64,000 nt of DNA from Cognatundibacterium rivi (GTDB lineage: Bacteria > Pseudomonadota > Gammaproteobacteria > Burkholderiales > Burkholderiaceae_D): NCBI RefSeq assembly GCF_018139565.1, contig NZ_JAGSPK010000002.1:620001-684000 (forward strand), read 5' to 3'. Position 1 is the first letter of the stretch. Each line of letters starts with the position of its first letter. Shown here piece after piece: positions 57,325 to 64,000 of the stretch. The position numbers and the translations under genes were made by a program. Under the pieces are notes generated by a model. It made no database searches. It saw nothing but the letters and a program-made list of their open reading frames with translations, and was not told where the DNA came from.

Positions 57325-57795
57325 TTATAAATCCCAGGAGCCGATATCGGCGTCTTTTTCAACGCCACCCGGCTGACCATCTGCACCAAGCGAAAATACA
57401 TCGACTTCACCTTTAATGCCAGGTGACAGATATTGATACGGACTGCCCCATGGGTCTTTAGGCAATTTATCAATGTAACCGCCGGTTTTCCAACCGTTCG
57501 CGGCAGGACCGGAAGTCGGCTTGGTAATCAAGGCCTGCAAACCTTGTTCTGTCGTCGGATAACGTTGATTGTCGAGGCGATATAACTTGAGCGCCGACAT
57601 CAGGGTGGAAATATCCTGCTTCGCCGCCGAGATACGCGCATCATCGGTACGCCCCATCAGCTTAGGCACGACCAACGCTGCAAGAATACCCATAATCACA
57701 ACGACGACCATAATTTCGATCAGCGTAAAACCACGCGAACGACGGGATTGACGAGATGCCGCTGGCAAAACTGAAATCGATTGAGAAGTAAACAT
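57325..57795 (-). CDS. gspG: Type II secretion major pseudopilin GspG
   Basis: 156 residues. The pseudopilus shaft subunit. The prepilin motif is SRGFTLIEIMVVVVIMGILA after a 22-residue leader, long for GspG, so an internal start is possible although no ATG is closer. The mature part carries the calcium-site region of GspG (PTTEQGLQALITKPTSGPAA, DPWGSPYQYLSPGIKGEVDV, VFSLGADGQPGGVEKDADIG). It is the first gene of the gsp operon, 257 bp downstream of the preceding gene, so the operon promoter and the 18-bp tandem repeat both lie in that gap. Confidence 0.97.
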   Translation of the reverse strand: MFTSQSISVLPAASRQSRRSRGFTLIEIMVVVVIMGILAALVVPKLMGRTDDARISAAKQDISTLMSALKLYRLDNQRYPTTEQGLQALITKPTSGPAANGWKTGGYIDKLPKDPWGSPYQYLSPGIKGEVDVFSLGADGQPGGVEKDADIGSWDL

Positions 57796-57807
57796 AAGCC
57801 TGTCTAT

Positions 57808-57843
57808 TAATTCGGTTAATTCTGGTAATTCGGTTTATTCTGC
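57808..57843. repeat. Two tandem 18-bp repeats in the gspG leader
   Basis: Unit 1 (57808-57825, TAATTCGGTTAATTCTGG) and unit 2 (57826-57843, TAATTCGGTTTATTCTGC) are adjacent and differ at two positions. They lie 13-48 bp before the gspG start codon on the - strand, where they would be in the untranslated leader or near the promoter. They could be operator half-sites. Confidence 0.75.
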
Positions 57844-57963
57844 AAATCCGCTCTGAGAGTGTCTCTGCACAAGCAAGGAAGCCGAAGCGAAGCAGTATAA
57901 AGCGGGAACATGACAACATGATTATTTGTTACTTAAAAATAACAAAAAAAGTGAACTTTTACT

Positions 57964-58036
57964 ATACTCCCCCCTGTTTTTCTAAAAAACACCTTCATGT
58001 CCTTATAAACAAAGGGGGTTTTTAAATACTCCCCCC
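57964..58036 (-). promoter_or_regulatory. Paired ATACTCCCCCC repeats with alternative pairing, upstream of gspG
   Basis: The 11-mer ATACTCCCCCC occurs at 57964-57974 and again at 58026-58036. Between them GGGGG (58014-58018) can pair with either C6 run. On the - strand the run GGGGGG, then AGTATTTAAAAA, then CCCCC and TTTGTTT, resembles a weak intrinsic terminator for the upstream molybdenum hydroxylase gene. Within 58026-58041 ATACT/AGTAT can also form a short stem around the C6 loop. Function unproven. Confidence 0.45.
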
Positions 58037-58052
58037 AGTATATTTAAGCCCT

Positions 58053-60338
58053 TCAGGCCAGTTTCAGCGGCAAACTGCGCAATCGCTGGCCTGTCAGCTT
58101 GAATACCGCATTCGCCACTGCAGGCGCGATTGGTGGCACGCCCGGCTCACCGATGCCCTCAGGCGGCTCTGCGCTCGGAATGATCACGACCTCAATCTGC
58201 GGCGCTTCGTTGATGCGCAACACCGGGTAATCGTGAAAATTACTCTGCACTACCTTGCCGTCCTTGATCGTCACTTCGCCATACAACGCCGCACTCAGAC
58301 CGAAAATAACCGCCGATTCCATCTGCTGCGCAATGATATTGGGATTAACAGCAATGCCGCAATCGACCGCACAAACCACCCGGTGTACGCGAATCTGGCC
58401 ATCCTGCACCGACACTTCGGCAACTTCCGCCACAACACTGCCGAACGACTGATGCAAAGCGACGCCATGCGCGCGCCCTGCTGCCGGTTTTCCTGCCTTG
58501 TTCATCGCCGCATCAAGCACCGTCAGATGACGCTTGCGGTTCGCCAGCAAATCGCGCCGGAAATCGACCGGATCAGCGCCCGCAGCATGCGCCAGCTCAT
58601 CGATAAAACTCTCTTTAAAAAAGGCATTATGCGAGTGCCCGACCGAACGCCAGAAGCCAACCGGCACCAGCGTGGGCACAATCACATGGGCGATTTTCTG
58701 ATGTGCAATTTGATACGGCATGTCAAACTCACCTTCGGCCGTCGTCTTATCCGGCCCCGCCCCCGGCAAACCAAACGTCCGTTTCAGCACCTGATGCATG
58801 ATGGACGCAGACGCCGATTTGTTCTCGTAGGCCAGCAACTTACCCTTGGCATCAAGTGCCGCCGTAAACCGCGCCAGCGCTGCGGGGCGATACATGTCAT
58901 GCGCCATATCTTCTTCACGGCTCCAGATCAGCTTCACCGGCAAACCCTGCGTCTGCTTTGCAATCGCTACCGCCTGCACCACCATATCCACTTCTAAACG
59001 GCGACCAAAACCGCCACCCAGAAAGCACATATGCAACTGCACCTGTTCAGCAGCGATGCCTGCAACTTTAGCCGCCACCGCGACGGCGATGCTTGGCACC
59101 TGCGTGGATACCCATAAATCCAGCTTGCCGTCTTTCAGTTGCGCCGTGCAATTCATCGGCTCCATCGTGGCATGCGCAAGAAATGGTGCGCGATATTCGG
59201 CCTTGATGGTTTTAACGGAAGTACCTGCGGTCGCATCCTTAAACTGCGCCAACATCGCCTCAGGGTCACCTTGTTTGTAATAGGTGAAGCCAGATTCGCT
59301 ATCGAGTTTTTCAGCCAGGTCTTTGAAGACGGATTCCGTTGATAACCGGGCATGCGCACCGGCATCCCACTCGACCGGCAATGCGGCTAAGGCCGTTTTC
59401 GCCGTCCAATAGTTTTTGGCGACGACAGCAACACCTGCGACACCTGCCTCACCAACGGCCTCAGAAAAATCCACCACATGCGTGACGCCAGGCATCGCAA
59501 GCACCGGCTGCGGATCGACGCGCTTAAGCTTGCCGCCGATCACCGGGCTTAATTTCAATGCCGCAAACAGCATGCCAGCCGGATGCGCATCGATCCCGAA
59601 CTGCGCGCTGCCATCCACTTTGACTTTAGCATCGGTACGCGGTTCAGGATGACCGATCAGTTTAAATTCGGCAGGCGCTTTCAGATGTATCTGCCCGGGC
59701 TTGGTTTCAGCCGCACTGCCCGCCAGCTCACCGTAAGTTTTTTGCTTACCGGACGCGTGTTTCACCACACCATTGGCGGTCGTGCATTGATCTGCTGGGA
59801 CATTCCATTCTTTCGCTGCCGCTGCAATCAACATCGCACGTGCAGCCGCTCCGGCCTCACGCAGAGGTAACCACGCATCCTTGACGCTGGAAGAACCACC
59901 CGTCACCTGCAAACCCAGTTCGCGCGCGGTTTTCAAAGTCATCCATTGCGCGAATTGTTTGATCAAGCCGTGATCATCAGGATGAAAAGGCAGACCATCG
60001 GCCAGCATAGAAAGATTGCCGTAAATTTTATCGATGGGTGCTGGCATGGTTTTGACTTGCGCCATCGCGACATCGAGCTCTTCCGCGACCAGCATTTGCA
60101 GCGCCGTATGTATGCCCTGCCCCATTTCGCTGCGATGCATGGCAACAGTGACACTGCCATCTTTGGCAATTTTTATCCAGCCATTGAGCGCTACTTCATC
60201 ATTCACTACAGGCAAAGAATGCGCAGCATTCAAACGCTGGCGTGGCGGCATCAGTCCCCAGCCGACCAGCAACGCCCCAGCCGCACCCGCCGCGCCCAGA
60301 ATAAAGCGGCGACGCCCTGTTTTCTTGATGTCTGACAT
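58053..60338 (-). CDS. Molybdenum hydroxylase large subunit, isoquinoline 1-oxidoreductase beta type
   Basis: 761 residues. A twin-arginine signal ([20 protein letters not shown]) directs export of the folded enzyme. The body has xanthine-dehydrogenase-family large-subunit motifs: [60 protein letters not shown], and the C-terminal [20 protein letters not shown] with the catalytic Glu in GEPG. IorB-type proteins partner a small 2Fe-2S IorA subunit, but no iorA or cofactor-maturation gene is adjacent (next genes are DUF1289 and gspG). Natural substrate unknown. The Tat signal and size fit a periplasmic aldehyde or N-heterocycle oxidoreductase. Confidence 0.87.
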   Translation of the reverse strand: MSDIKKTGRRRFILGAAGAAGALLVGWGLMPPRQRLNAAHSLPVVNDEVALNGWIKIAKDGSVTVAMHRSEMGQGIHTALQMLVAEELDVAMAQVKTMPAPIDKIYGNLSMLADGLPFHPDDHGLIKQFAQWMTLKTARELGLQVTGGSSSVKDAWLPLREAGAAARAMLIAAAAKEWNVPADQCTTANGVVKHASGKQKTYGELAGSAAETKPGQIHLKAPAEFKLIGHPEPRTDAKVKVDGSAQFGIDAHPAGMLFAALKLSPVIGGKLKRVDPQPVLAMPGVTHVVDFSEAVGEAGVAGVAVVAKNYWTAKTALAALPVEWDAGAHARLSTESVFKDLAEKLDSESGFTYYKQGDPEAMLAQFKDATAGTSVKTIKAEYRAPFLAHATMEPMNCTAQLKDGKLDLWVSTQVPSIAVAVAAKVAGIAAEQVQLHMCFLGGGFGRRLEVDMVVQAVAIAKQTQGLPVKLIWSREEDMAHDMYRPAALARFTAALDAKGKLLAYENKSASASIMHQVLKRTFGLPGAGPDKTTAEGEFDMPYQIAHQKIAHVIVPTLVPVGFWRSVGHSHNAFFKESFIDELAHAAGADPVDFRRDLLANRKRHLTVLDAAMNKAGKPAAGRAHGVALHQSFGSVVAEVAEVSVQDGQIRVHRVVCAVDCGIAVNPNIIAQQMESAVIFGLSAALYGEVTIKDGKVVQSNFHDYPVLRINEAPQIEVVIIPSAEPPEGIGEPGVPPIAPAVANAVFKLTGQRLRSLPLKLA

Positions 60339-60419
60339 TACCGGGTCTCCGTTTTCAGTATTTTTTATTTTTAAAATTAAGCGTGCTCAAGGATTAATCA
60401 ATATGCCTCGGTTGCCGTC

Positions 60420-60608
60420 TCAACTATTCCTTCGCGGATATCCTTGCGACAAAATACGTTGCCAGACGACTTCTTTTTGCTCTGCATTCATAAACACCCA
60501 GTCCGCCACTTCGGTAACAGTGCGACCGCAACCGCGACAAATTTCATCGAAAGTCGTGGAACAGACCGCCACACAAGGCGTATCCGGGCGTTCTTTTGTT
60601 TCACTCAT
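60420..60608 (-). CDS. DUF1289-family Cys-rich small protein
   Basis: 62 residues, with four cysteines in the DUF1289 pattern (PDTPCVAVCSTTFDEICRGCGRT: Cx3C then Cx2C) followed by EVADWVFMNAEQKEVVWQRI. The Cys set resembles a metal or Fe-S binding site; the function of the family is not known to me. It starts at ATG 60608, 81 bp upstream of the molybdenum hydroxylase, and may be cotranscribed with it, which would be compatible with a cofactor-related role, but this is inference only. Confidence 0.85.
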   Translation of the reverse strand: MSETKERPDTPCVAVCSTTFDEICRGCGRTVTEVADWVFMNAEQKEVVWQRILSQGYPRRNS

Positions 60609-60971
60609 GATTCATACCATCCAGCACAGCTCTGCTTGTCTATATCAGTAAGACGAAACAGGCACATTCAAAAAAATAAAAGACAGGCATGCGCCCATCC
60701 GGGGAGTAATAGTAACGCTAATTATGTTGTATCGCTCTGGTGCGAAAGTTCTATTTCCGGCAAAACTGCCCGCTAGCAGCTGCTTTGATTGACAGCCACA
60801 GTCAAAGCACAGGAAAATTGAGCCTATTCGGCTTACGATGCAGCATAAAAGTCGCGGCAAGCTGATCAACACTGACCATCCGCAGCCCCGTTCCTGTCAT
60901 CACTACCGCAGCGACACAGGTCGCAACCATCAGAATATTCTGGTTTCACTATTCAATAGAAAATGTAATTC
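60609..60971. promoter_or_regulatory. 363-bp divergent intergenic region between DUF1289 and marC-family genes
   Basis: No convincing gene lies here; a 75-codon frame on - and a 53-codon frame on + lack ribosome-binding sites and family features. It contains a perfect 8-bp inverted repeat TGCTTTGA (60781-60788) / TCAAAGCA (60802-60809), within which TTGAC/GTCAA (60789-60793, 60801-60805) offers an alternative stem, and a short AGCC/GGCT hairpin near 60821-60833. Divergent promoters are expected but no consensus was found. Confidence 0.5.
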
Positions 60972-61571
60972 ATGGCACAAGATTTTTTTCAAACCCTGAT
61001 CCTTCTGGTCATCGTTACCGACCCATTCGGCAACGTGCCGATTTTCGTCAGCGCGCTCTCCCACGTTTCACCGGAACGACGCTGGCGCGTGATCGTACGC
61101 GAGTGCGGCATCGCTTTTATTTTGCTGCTGTTGTTTATGTTTTTCGGCAAAAATTTTCTGACCGCATTGCAATTATCAGAAATTTCCATCCGTATCGGTG
61201 GCGGCGTCATTCTGTTTCTGATCGCGCTGCGCATGGTGTTCCCGCAGGAAGGCGGGATTTTCGGCGATACCGAGGATAAGCACGAACCATTCATTGTGCC
61301 GCTCGCCATTCCGGCGCTGGCTGGACCTTCCGCGCTAGCGACGGTGCTGCTGTTTTCATCTGACAATAATCAGGAAATGCTGGTGCATCTGGGCGCGCTG
61401 ACTGCCGTGGCGGTAGTCTGGCTGATCGTTTTACTGAGCGCAGAACGCATGCAACGCGTGTTGGGCGCGCATGTCATGACGGCATTTGAACGACTGATGG
61501 GCTTGATACTTGCCGCAATGTCGATAGAAATGTTGCTGACTGGGTTCCGTGAATATATCAAAACGCTATAG
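60972..61571 (+). CDS. MarC-family integral membrane protein
   Basis: 199 residues with six hydrophobic segments, the full length of the MarC/UPF0056 family (for example LILLVIVTDPFGNVPIFVSA, GIAFILLLLFMFFGKNFLTA, GGGVILFLIALRMVFP, IPALAGPSALATVLLFSSDN, TAVAVVWLIVLLSAERMQRV, LMGLILAAMSIEMLLTGFRE). The DPFGNVP and AGP(S)A motifs are typical. The function of the family is not settled; the older link to multiple-antibiotic resistance is disputed. Alone on + between divergent and convergent neighbours. Confidence 0.92.
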   Translation: MAQDFFQTLILLVIVTDPFGNVPIFVSALSHVSPERRWRVIVRECGIAFILLLLFMFFGKNFLTALQLSEISIRIGGGVILFLIALRMVFPQEGGIFGDTEDKHEPFIVPLAIPALAGPSALATVLLFSSDNNQEMLVHLGALTAVAVVWLIVLLSAERMQRVLGAHVMTAFERLMGLILAAMSIEMLLTGFREYIKTL

Positions 61572-61617
61572 GTAACTGAATAAGAGACTGACCGAAGATT
61601 CAAAGCACTGCATCAGA

Positions 61618-61653
61618 TCAGCCTGAATTTCTGAACATCGTAATTCAGGCTGA
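61618..61653. repeat. Perfect 12-bp inverted repeat between marC-family gene and small ORF
   Basis: TCAGCCTGAATT (61618-61629) and AATTCAGGCTGA (61642-61653) with a 12-nt loop. It lies between two converging genes, 46 bp after the marC-family stop and 47 bp beyond the stop of the small - strand ORF. No T-run follows on either strand. A bidirectional transcription end or protein-binding site is possible. Confidence 0.6.
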
Positions 61654-61700
61654 CGTCTCCGGCTGATTTGACTCAGACCATCGCGGATTCCGGCAAGCTT

Positions 61701-61826
61701 TTACCCTGCGACAGCGCTCACGAATGGCAGCAACTCTGCTGCAAACAACTTGCTGTTGAAAGTGAAATAGCCCAACAAAAATAATACCAGGGCAATCAGG
61801 AACTGCTTCCAGAACTGACGATTCAT
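61701..61826 (-). CDS. 41-residue putative membrane peptide, coupled to the CoA-transferase gene
   Basis: ATG at 61826 with a strong GGAG six bases upstream and a TAA stop at 61701. The peptide runs MNRQFWKQFLIALVLFLLGY, then FTFNSKLFAAELLPFVSAVA and G. A basic N-terminus, a ~16-residue hydrophobic helix (FLIALVLFLLGYF) and a second mildly hydrophobic stretch suggest a small inner-membrane protein with N-in topology. The stop of the CoA-transferase is 12 bp upstream, and its ribosome-binding site sits in that gap, suggesting coupled translation. It is too short for ordinary gene callers to report. I know of no family for it. It might be untranslated, but site quality argues for a real gene. 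Confidence 0.6.
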   Translation of the reverse strand: MNRQFWKQFLIALVLFLLGYFTFNSKLFAAELLPFVSAVAG

Positions 61827-61838
61827 TGTGGTCTCCGT

Positions 61839-63080
61839 TTAAATAATTTTTTTATTTTGTAATTCTGCGATGTCTGCCTCAGAGTAACCGAGCGCAGACA
61901 ATACCTCGCGATTATGTTCGCCAAGCTCAGAACCCAGCCACGCGGTTTGTCCCGGCGTTTCTGATAATTTAGGTGAAATCGCGGGTAATTTAATTCCCTC
62001 GCCATCTGCGAAATGGTGTTGCTCAAACATCTGGCGCGCCTGAAATTGCGGATCATTCATCATATCGCGCACCGAGTATATTTTGCCGACTGGCACATCC
62101 GCTGCCTTCAGTATTTGCAAGGCGCTATCGATATCTTGTGTCGCGCACCAATCCTGTATCGCCGCATCAATTTCGGCAGTGCGCGGCACACGGCCATCAT
62201 TCCGTACCAACGCCGGATCATGTGCCAGATCGTCGCGCTGTATCGCCTTCATCAGTCGATGAAAAATCGCGTCGCCATTACCGGCAATCACAATATTTTC
62301 GCCATCACCAGTGGTATAGGTATTCGATGGCACGATGCCGGGTAATGCACCGCCAGTGCGTTCGCGAACAACACCGGCTACATCAAATTCCGGCACCAGC
62401 GATTCCATCAGATTGAAGACCGACTCATACAAGGCGACATCCACCATCTGCCCTTGTCCTGCGACACTGTGCTCACCGGTTTTTCCATTCCAGCGACCAC
62501 CTGTGACGTCGCGGTGGCGCAAAGCCATCATCGCGCCGATCACGCCATGTAGCGCTGCGACTGAATCGCCGATAGAAATGCCGACCCGCACCGGAGGCCG
62601 GTCAGCGTGGCCCGAGACATAGCGCAAACCGCCCATAGACTCACCGATCGCACCAAAACCCGGCTGATCTTTCATCGGACCGGTCTGACCATAACCAGAC
62701 AAACGCACCATGATCGTCGCCGGATTCAGCGCCTTCAATTGTTCATAGCCCAGCTGCCACTTTTCCAACACGCCGGGACGATAATTTTCGATAATGATGT
62801 CGGCATCCAGCGCAAGCCGACGAGCAATATCCTGCCCCTCCTGGCTTTTCATATTCAGGGTGATACTTTTTTTATTCCGTGCCTGTACGCTCCACCAGAG
62901 TGAAGTGCCGTCTTTTAACACACGCCACTGACGCAGAGGATCACCACCATCCGGCGATTCAACCTTAATCACATCAGCCCCGAATTCGGCCAACATACGC
63001 GCACAAAAAGGCCCCGCGATCAGGGTGCCCAGTTCAAGAACTTTGATACCTGCCAGAGGACCCTTACGATTCTGCGTCAT
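61839..63080 (-). CDS. CaiB/BaiF-type (class III) CoA-transferase
   Basis: 413 residues. Class III CoA-transferases move CoA between carboxylic acids through an aspartyl-CoA intermediate. Motifs: GIKVLELGTLIAGPFCARML at the N-terminus, EFGADVIKVESPDGGDPLRQ, ARNKKSITLNMKSQEGQDIA, IIENYRPGVLEKW, VRLSGYGQTGPMKDQPGFGA, and the catalytic Asp D172 in SIGDSVAALHGVIGAMMALR. Length is normal. The acid substrate cannot be read from the sequence; formyl-CoA-, succinyl-CoA- and carnitine-type members all look similar. The start has no clear ribosome-binding site. Confidence 0.93.
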   Translation of the reverse strand: MTQNRKGPLAGIKVLELGTLIAGPFCARMLAEFGADVIKVESPDGGDPLRQWRVLKDGTSLWWSVQARNKKSITLNMKSQEGQDIARRLALDADIIIENYRPGVLEKWQLGYEQLKALNPATIMVRLSGYGQTGPMKDQPGFGAIGESMGGLRYVSGHADRPPVRVGISIGDSVAALHGVIGAMMALRHRDVTGGRWNGKTGEHSVAGQGQMVDVALYESVFNLMESLVPEFDVAGVVRERTGGALPGIVPSNTYTTGDGENIVIAGNGDAIFHRLMKAIQRDDLAHDPALVRNDGRVPRTAEIDAAIQDWCATQDIDSALQILKAADVPVGKIYSVRDMMNDPQFQARQMFEQHHFADGEGIKLPAISPKLSETPGQTAWLGSELGEHNREVLSALGYSEADIAELQNKKII

Positions 63081-63159
63081 GAGGTAAAAGAATGTAAAAG
63101 GAAGTCAGTTTCAGTGTCCGGAGAAAACTTGCATCAGCATTACAAGCATTGCGTTCACA

Positions 63160-63756
63160 TCAGGTAATGCGCCGGTCGAGCATGGCGCGGGCAATTGTGC
63201 CGGCATCAACATACTCAAGTTCGCCACCGACAGGAACTCCACGCGCCAGACGGCTGACTTTCAGACCGCGTGCTTTCAGGGTTTCGCTGATGTAGTGCGC
63301 GGTTGCCTCACCTTCGTTGGTGAAATTGGTCGCCAGCACCACTTCTTTCACTATGCCATTAGTCGCGCGTGCGATTAATTTTTCCAGATAGATGTCTTTC
63401 GGACCAATGCCATCCAGTGGCGACAAACGCCCCATCAGCACGAAGTACATTCCCTTGAATGTCAGGGTCTGTTCTATCATCATCTGATCGGATGGCGTCT
63501 CGACGACGCACAACATACTGTCGTCGCGCTCGGCGTCCTGACAGGTTTCGCAGATGTCGATCTCGGTAAACGTATTACAGGAAGCGCAGTGATGAATACG
63601 ATCAACAGCGTTCAGCAAGGCATGACCGAGCCCGGATGCGGCTTCACGGTCATGTTGCAGCAGATGATATGCCATGCGCTGCGCCGACTTCGGCCCTATG
63701 CCTGGCAAGCGGCGCAGGGCCTCCGCCAGATGTTCCAGGCTACCGTTTTTTTTCAC
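63160..63756 (-). CDS. recR: Recombination protein RecR
   Basis: 198 residues, the normal length. RecR clamps DNA and, with RecO, loads RecA onto gaps. It has the N-terminal helix-hairpin-helix ([20 protein letters not shown]), a four-Cys zinc finger (C57, C60, C69 and C72 in [20 protein letters not shown]), and a Toprim domain with [17 protein letters not shown] and [20 protein letters not shown]. Follows ybaB by 2 bp, the conserved ybaB-recR pair. Confidence 0.98.
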   Translation of the reverse strand: MKKNGSLEHLAEALRRLPGIGPKSAQRMAYHLLQHDREAASGLGHALLNAVDRIHHCASCNTFTEIDICETCQDAERDDSMLCVVETPSDQMMIEQTLTFKGMYFVLMGRLSPLDGIGPKDIYLEKLIARATNGIVKEVVLATNFTNEGEATAHYISETLKARGLKVSRLARGVPVGGELEYVDAGTIARAMLDRRIT

Positions 63757-63758
63757 GC

Positions 63759-64000
63759 TCAGAATGGCATTTTGAAGCCAGGAGGCAAAGGCATCCCAGC
63801 TGTCAGACCTGACATTTTTTCAGCCGATGTCGCTTCTGCCTTACGCACAGCATCATTGAACGCAGCAGCGACCAGATCTTCCAGCATATCTTTATCGTCG
63901 CCGAACAGGGATGGGTCAATAGTCACGCGCTTCACATCGTTTTTACATGTCATGACCACCTTCACCATACCGGCACCGGCCTGACCTTCAACTTCGATCA
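63759..64000 (-). CDS. ybaB: YbaB/EbfC nucleoid-associated protein, N-terminus beyond window
   Basis: The C-terminal part only: the frame remains open to base 64000 ([20 protein letters not shown], then [20 protein letters not shown] and [14 protein letters not shown]). The ATG at 63968 is internal, since conserved YbaB sequence ([13 protein letters not shown]) continues upstream. YbaB is a small DNA-binding dimer, often found directly before recR. The end after [16 protein letters not shown] is typical. The start lies outside the window. Confidence 0.93.
   Translation of the reverse strand, partial: IEVEGQAGAGMVKVVMTCKNDVKRVTIDPSLFGDDKDMLEDLVAAAFNDAVRKAEATSAEKMSGLTAGMPLPPGFKMPF

Noticed and set aside
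57935-58000. Possible 21-codon leader peptide ORF in the gspG leader on -
   Set aside because: An AAGGA lies only one base before the ATG, too close for initiation, and the peptide has no recognisable regulatory codon run.
58233-58997. 254-codon open frame on + opposite the molybdenum hydroxylase gene
   Set aside because: Antisense shadow: the - strand frame has intact family motifs, while the + frame is His/Arg-rich low-complexity translation with no domain or ribosome-binding site.
60645-60872. 75-codon - strand ORF in the divergent region
   Set aside because: No ribosome-binding site or family signal; frame is interrupted by no conserved feature.
60838-60999. 53-codon + strand ORF overlapping the marC-family start
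   Set aside because: No ribosome-binding site, atypical composition, and it overlaps a well-supported gene start.

Overview
The window is an ordinary chromosomal segment of a betaproteobacterium. The gene order fits Burkholderiales, most likely Oxalobacteraceae of the Herminiimonas/Janthinobacterium type. That placement is an inference from synteny (rlmN-pilW-rodZ-ispG-hisS-yfgM-bamB-der-hfq-hflX-hflK-hflC-hisZ-purA, surE-pcm-nlpD-rpoS), a long polar-flagellum-type fli cluster and a complete type II secretion operon; no rRNA is present to confirm it. I see no insertion sequences, prophage, integrase or CRISPR array.

Layout. (1) 1-15753: flagellar genes, mostly on +. First comes a filament-cap/chaperone group, fliD (5' truncated by the window), fliS and fliT. 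It is followed by a second FliK-domain protein, a soluble FlhB-C-terminal mimic and a YcgR-type PilZ protein. fliE lies alone on -, divergent from fliFGHIJK. fliLMNOPQR follows after a 218-bp gap containing a terminator-like hairpin. (2) 15770-21378: nnr (NAD(P)HX repair) on +, then cysE, rlmB and rnr on -. (3) 21493-21900: two identical tRNA-Leu(CAG) genes, each with its own TATAAT box and intrinsic terminator. (4) 21987-38144: a long - strand housekeeping block: phosphoribosyltransferase, purA, hisZ, hflC, hflK, hflX, hfq, der, bamB, yfgM, hisS, ispG, rodZ, pilW, rlmN, ndk. (5) 38282-43472: rlmD, rpoS, nlpD, pcm, surE on -. (6) 43580-45874: a quinone oxidoreductase (+) and an HD-GYP c-di-GMP phosphodiesterase (-), separated by a bidirectional terminator. 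(7) 45978-57795: a type II secretion operon on - in the order gspG-H-I-J-K-L-M-N-D-E-F-C, ending in a uracil-DNA-glycosylase-fold protein whose catalytic motif is altered. (8) 58053-64000: an orphan molybdenum hydroxylase large subunit, a DUF1289 protein, a MarC-family membrane protein (+), a CaiB-type CoA-transferase followed by a 41-codon membrane-peptide ORF, recR and the end of ybaB.

How the genes relate. Two envelope-spanning export machines, flagellum and T2SS, bracket a core block for translation, RNA metabolism, membrane quality control and outer-membrane assembly. Two c-di-GMP proteins are visible: a YcgR-like effector inside the flagellar cluster and an HD-GYP hydrolase next to the T2SS operon. 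This suggests, as inference only, c-di-GMP control of motility and surface behaviour. RpoS and Hfq are both encoded here.

No clear-cut new defence or mobile system was found. The items most worth a second look are the UDG-fold protein lacking the catalytic Asp, translationally coupled to gspC; the 41-aa membrane ORF behind the CoA-transferase; the FliK2/FlhB-C mimic pair; and the repeat-rich leader upstream of gspG, with an 18-bp tandem repeat and two identical 11-bp C6-containing repeats.
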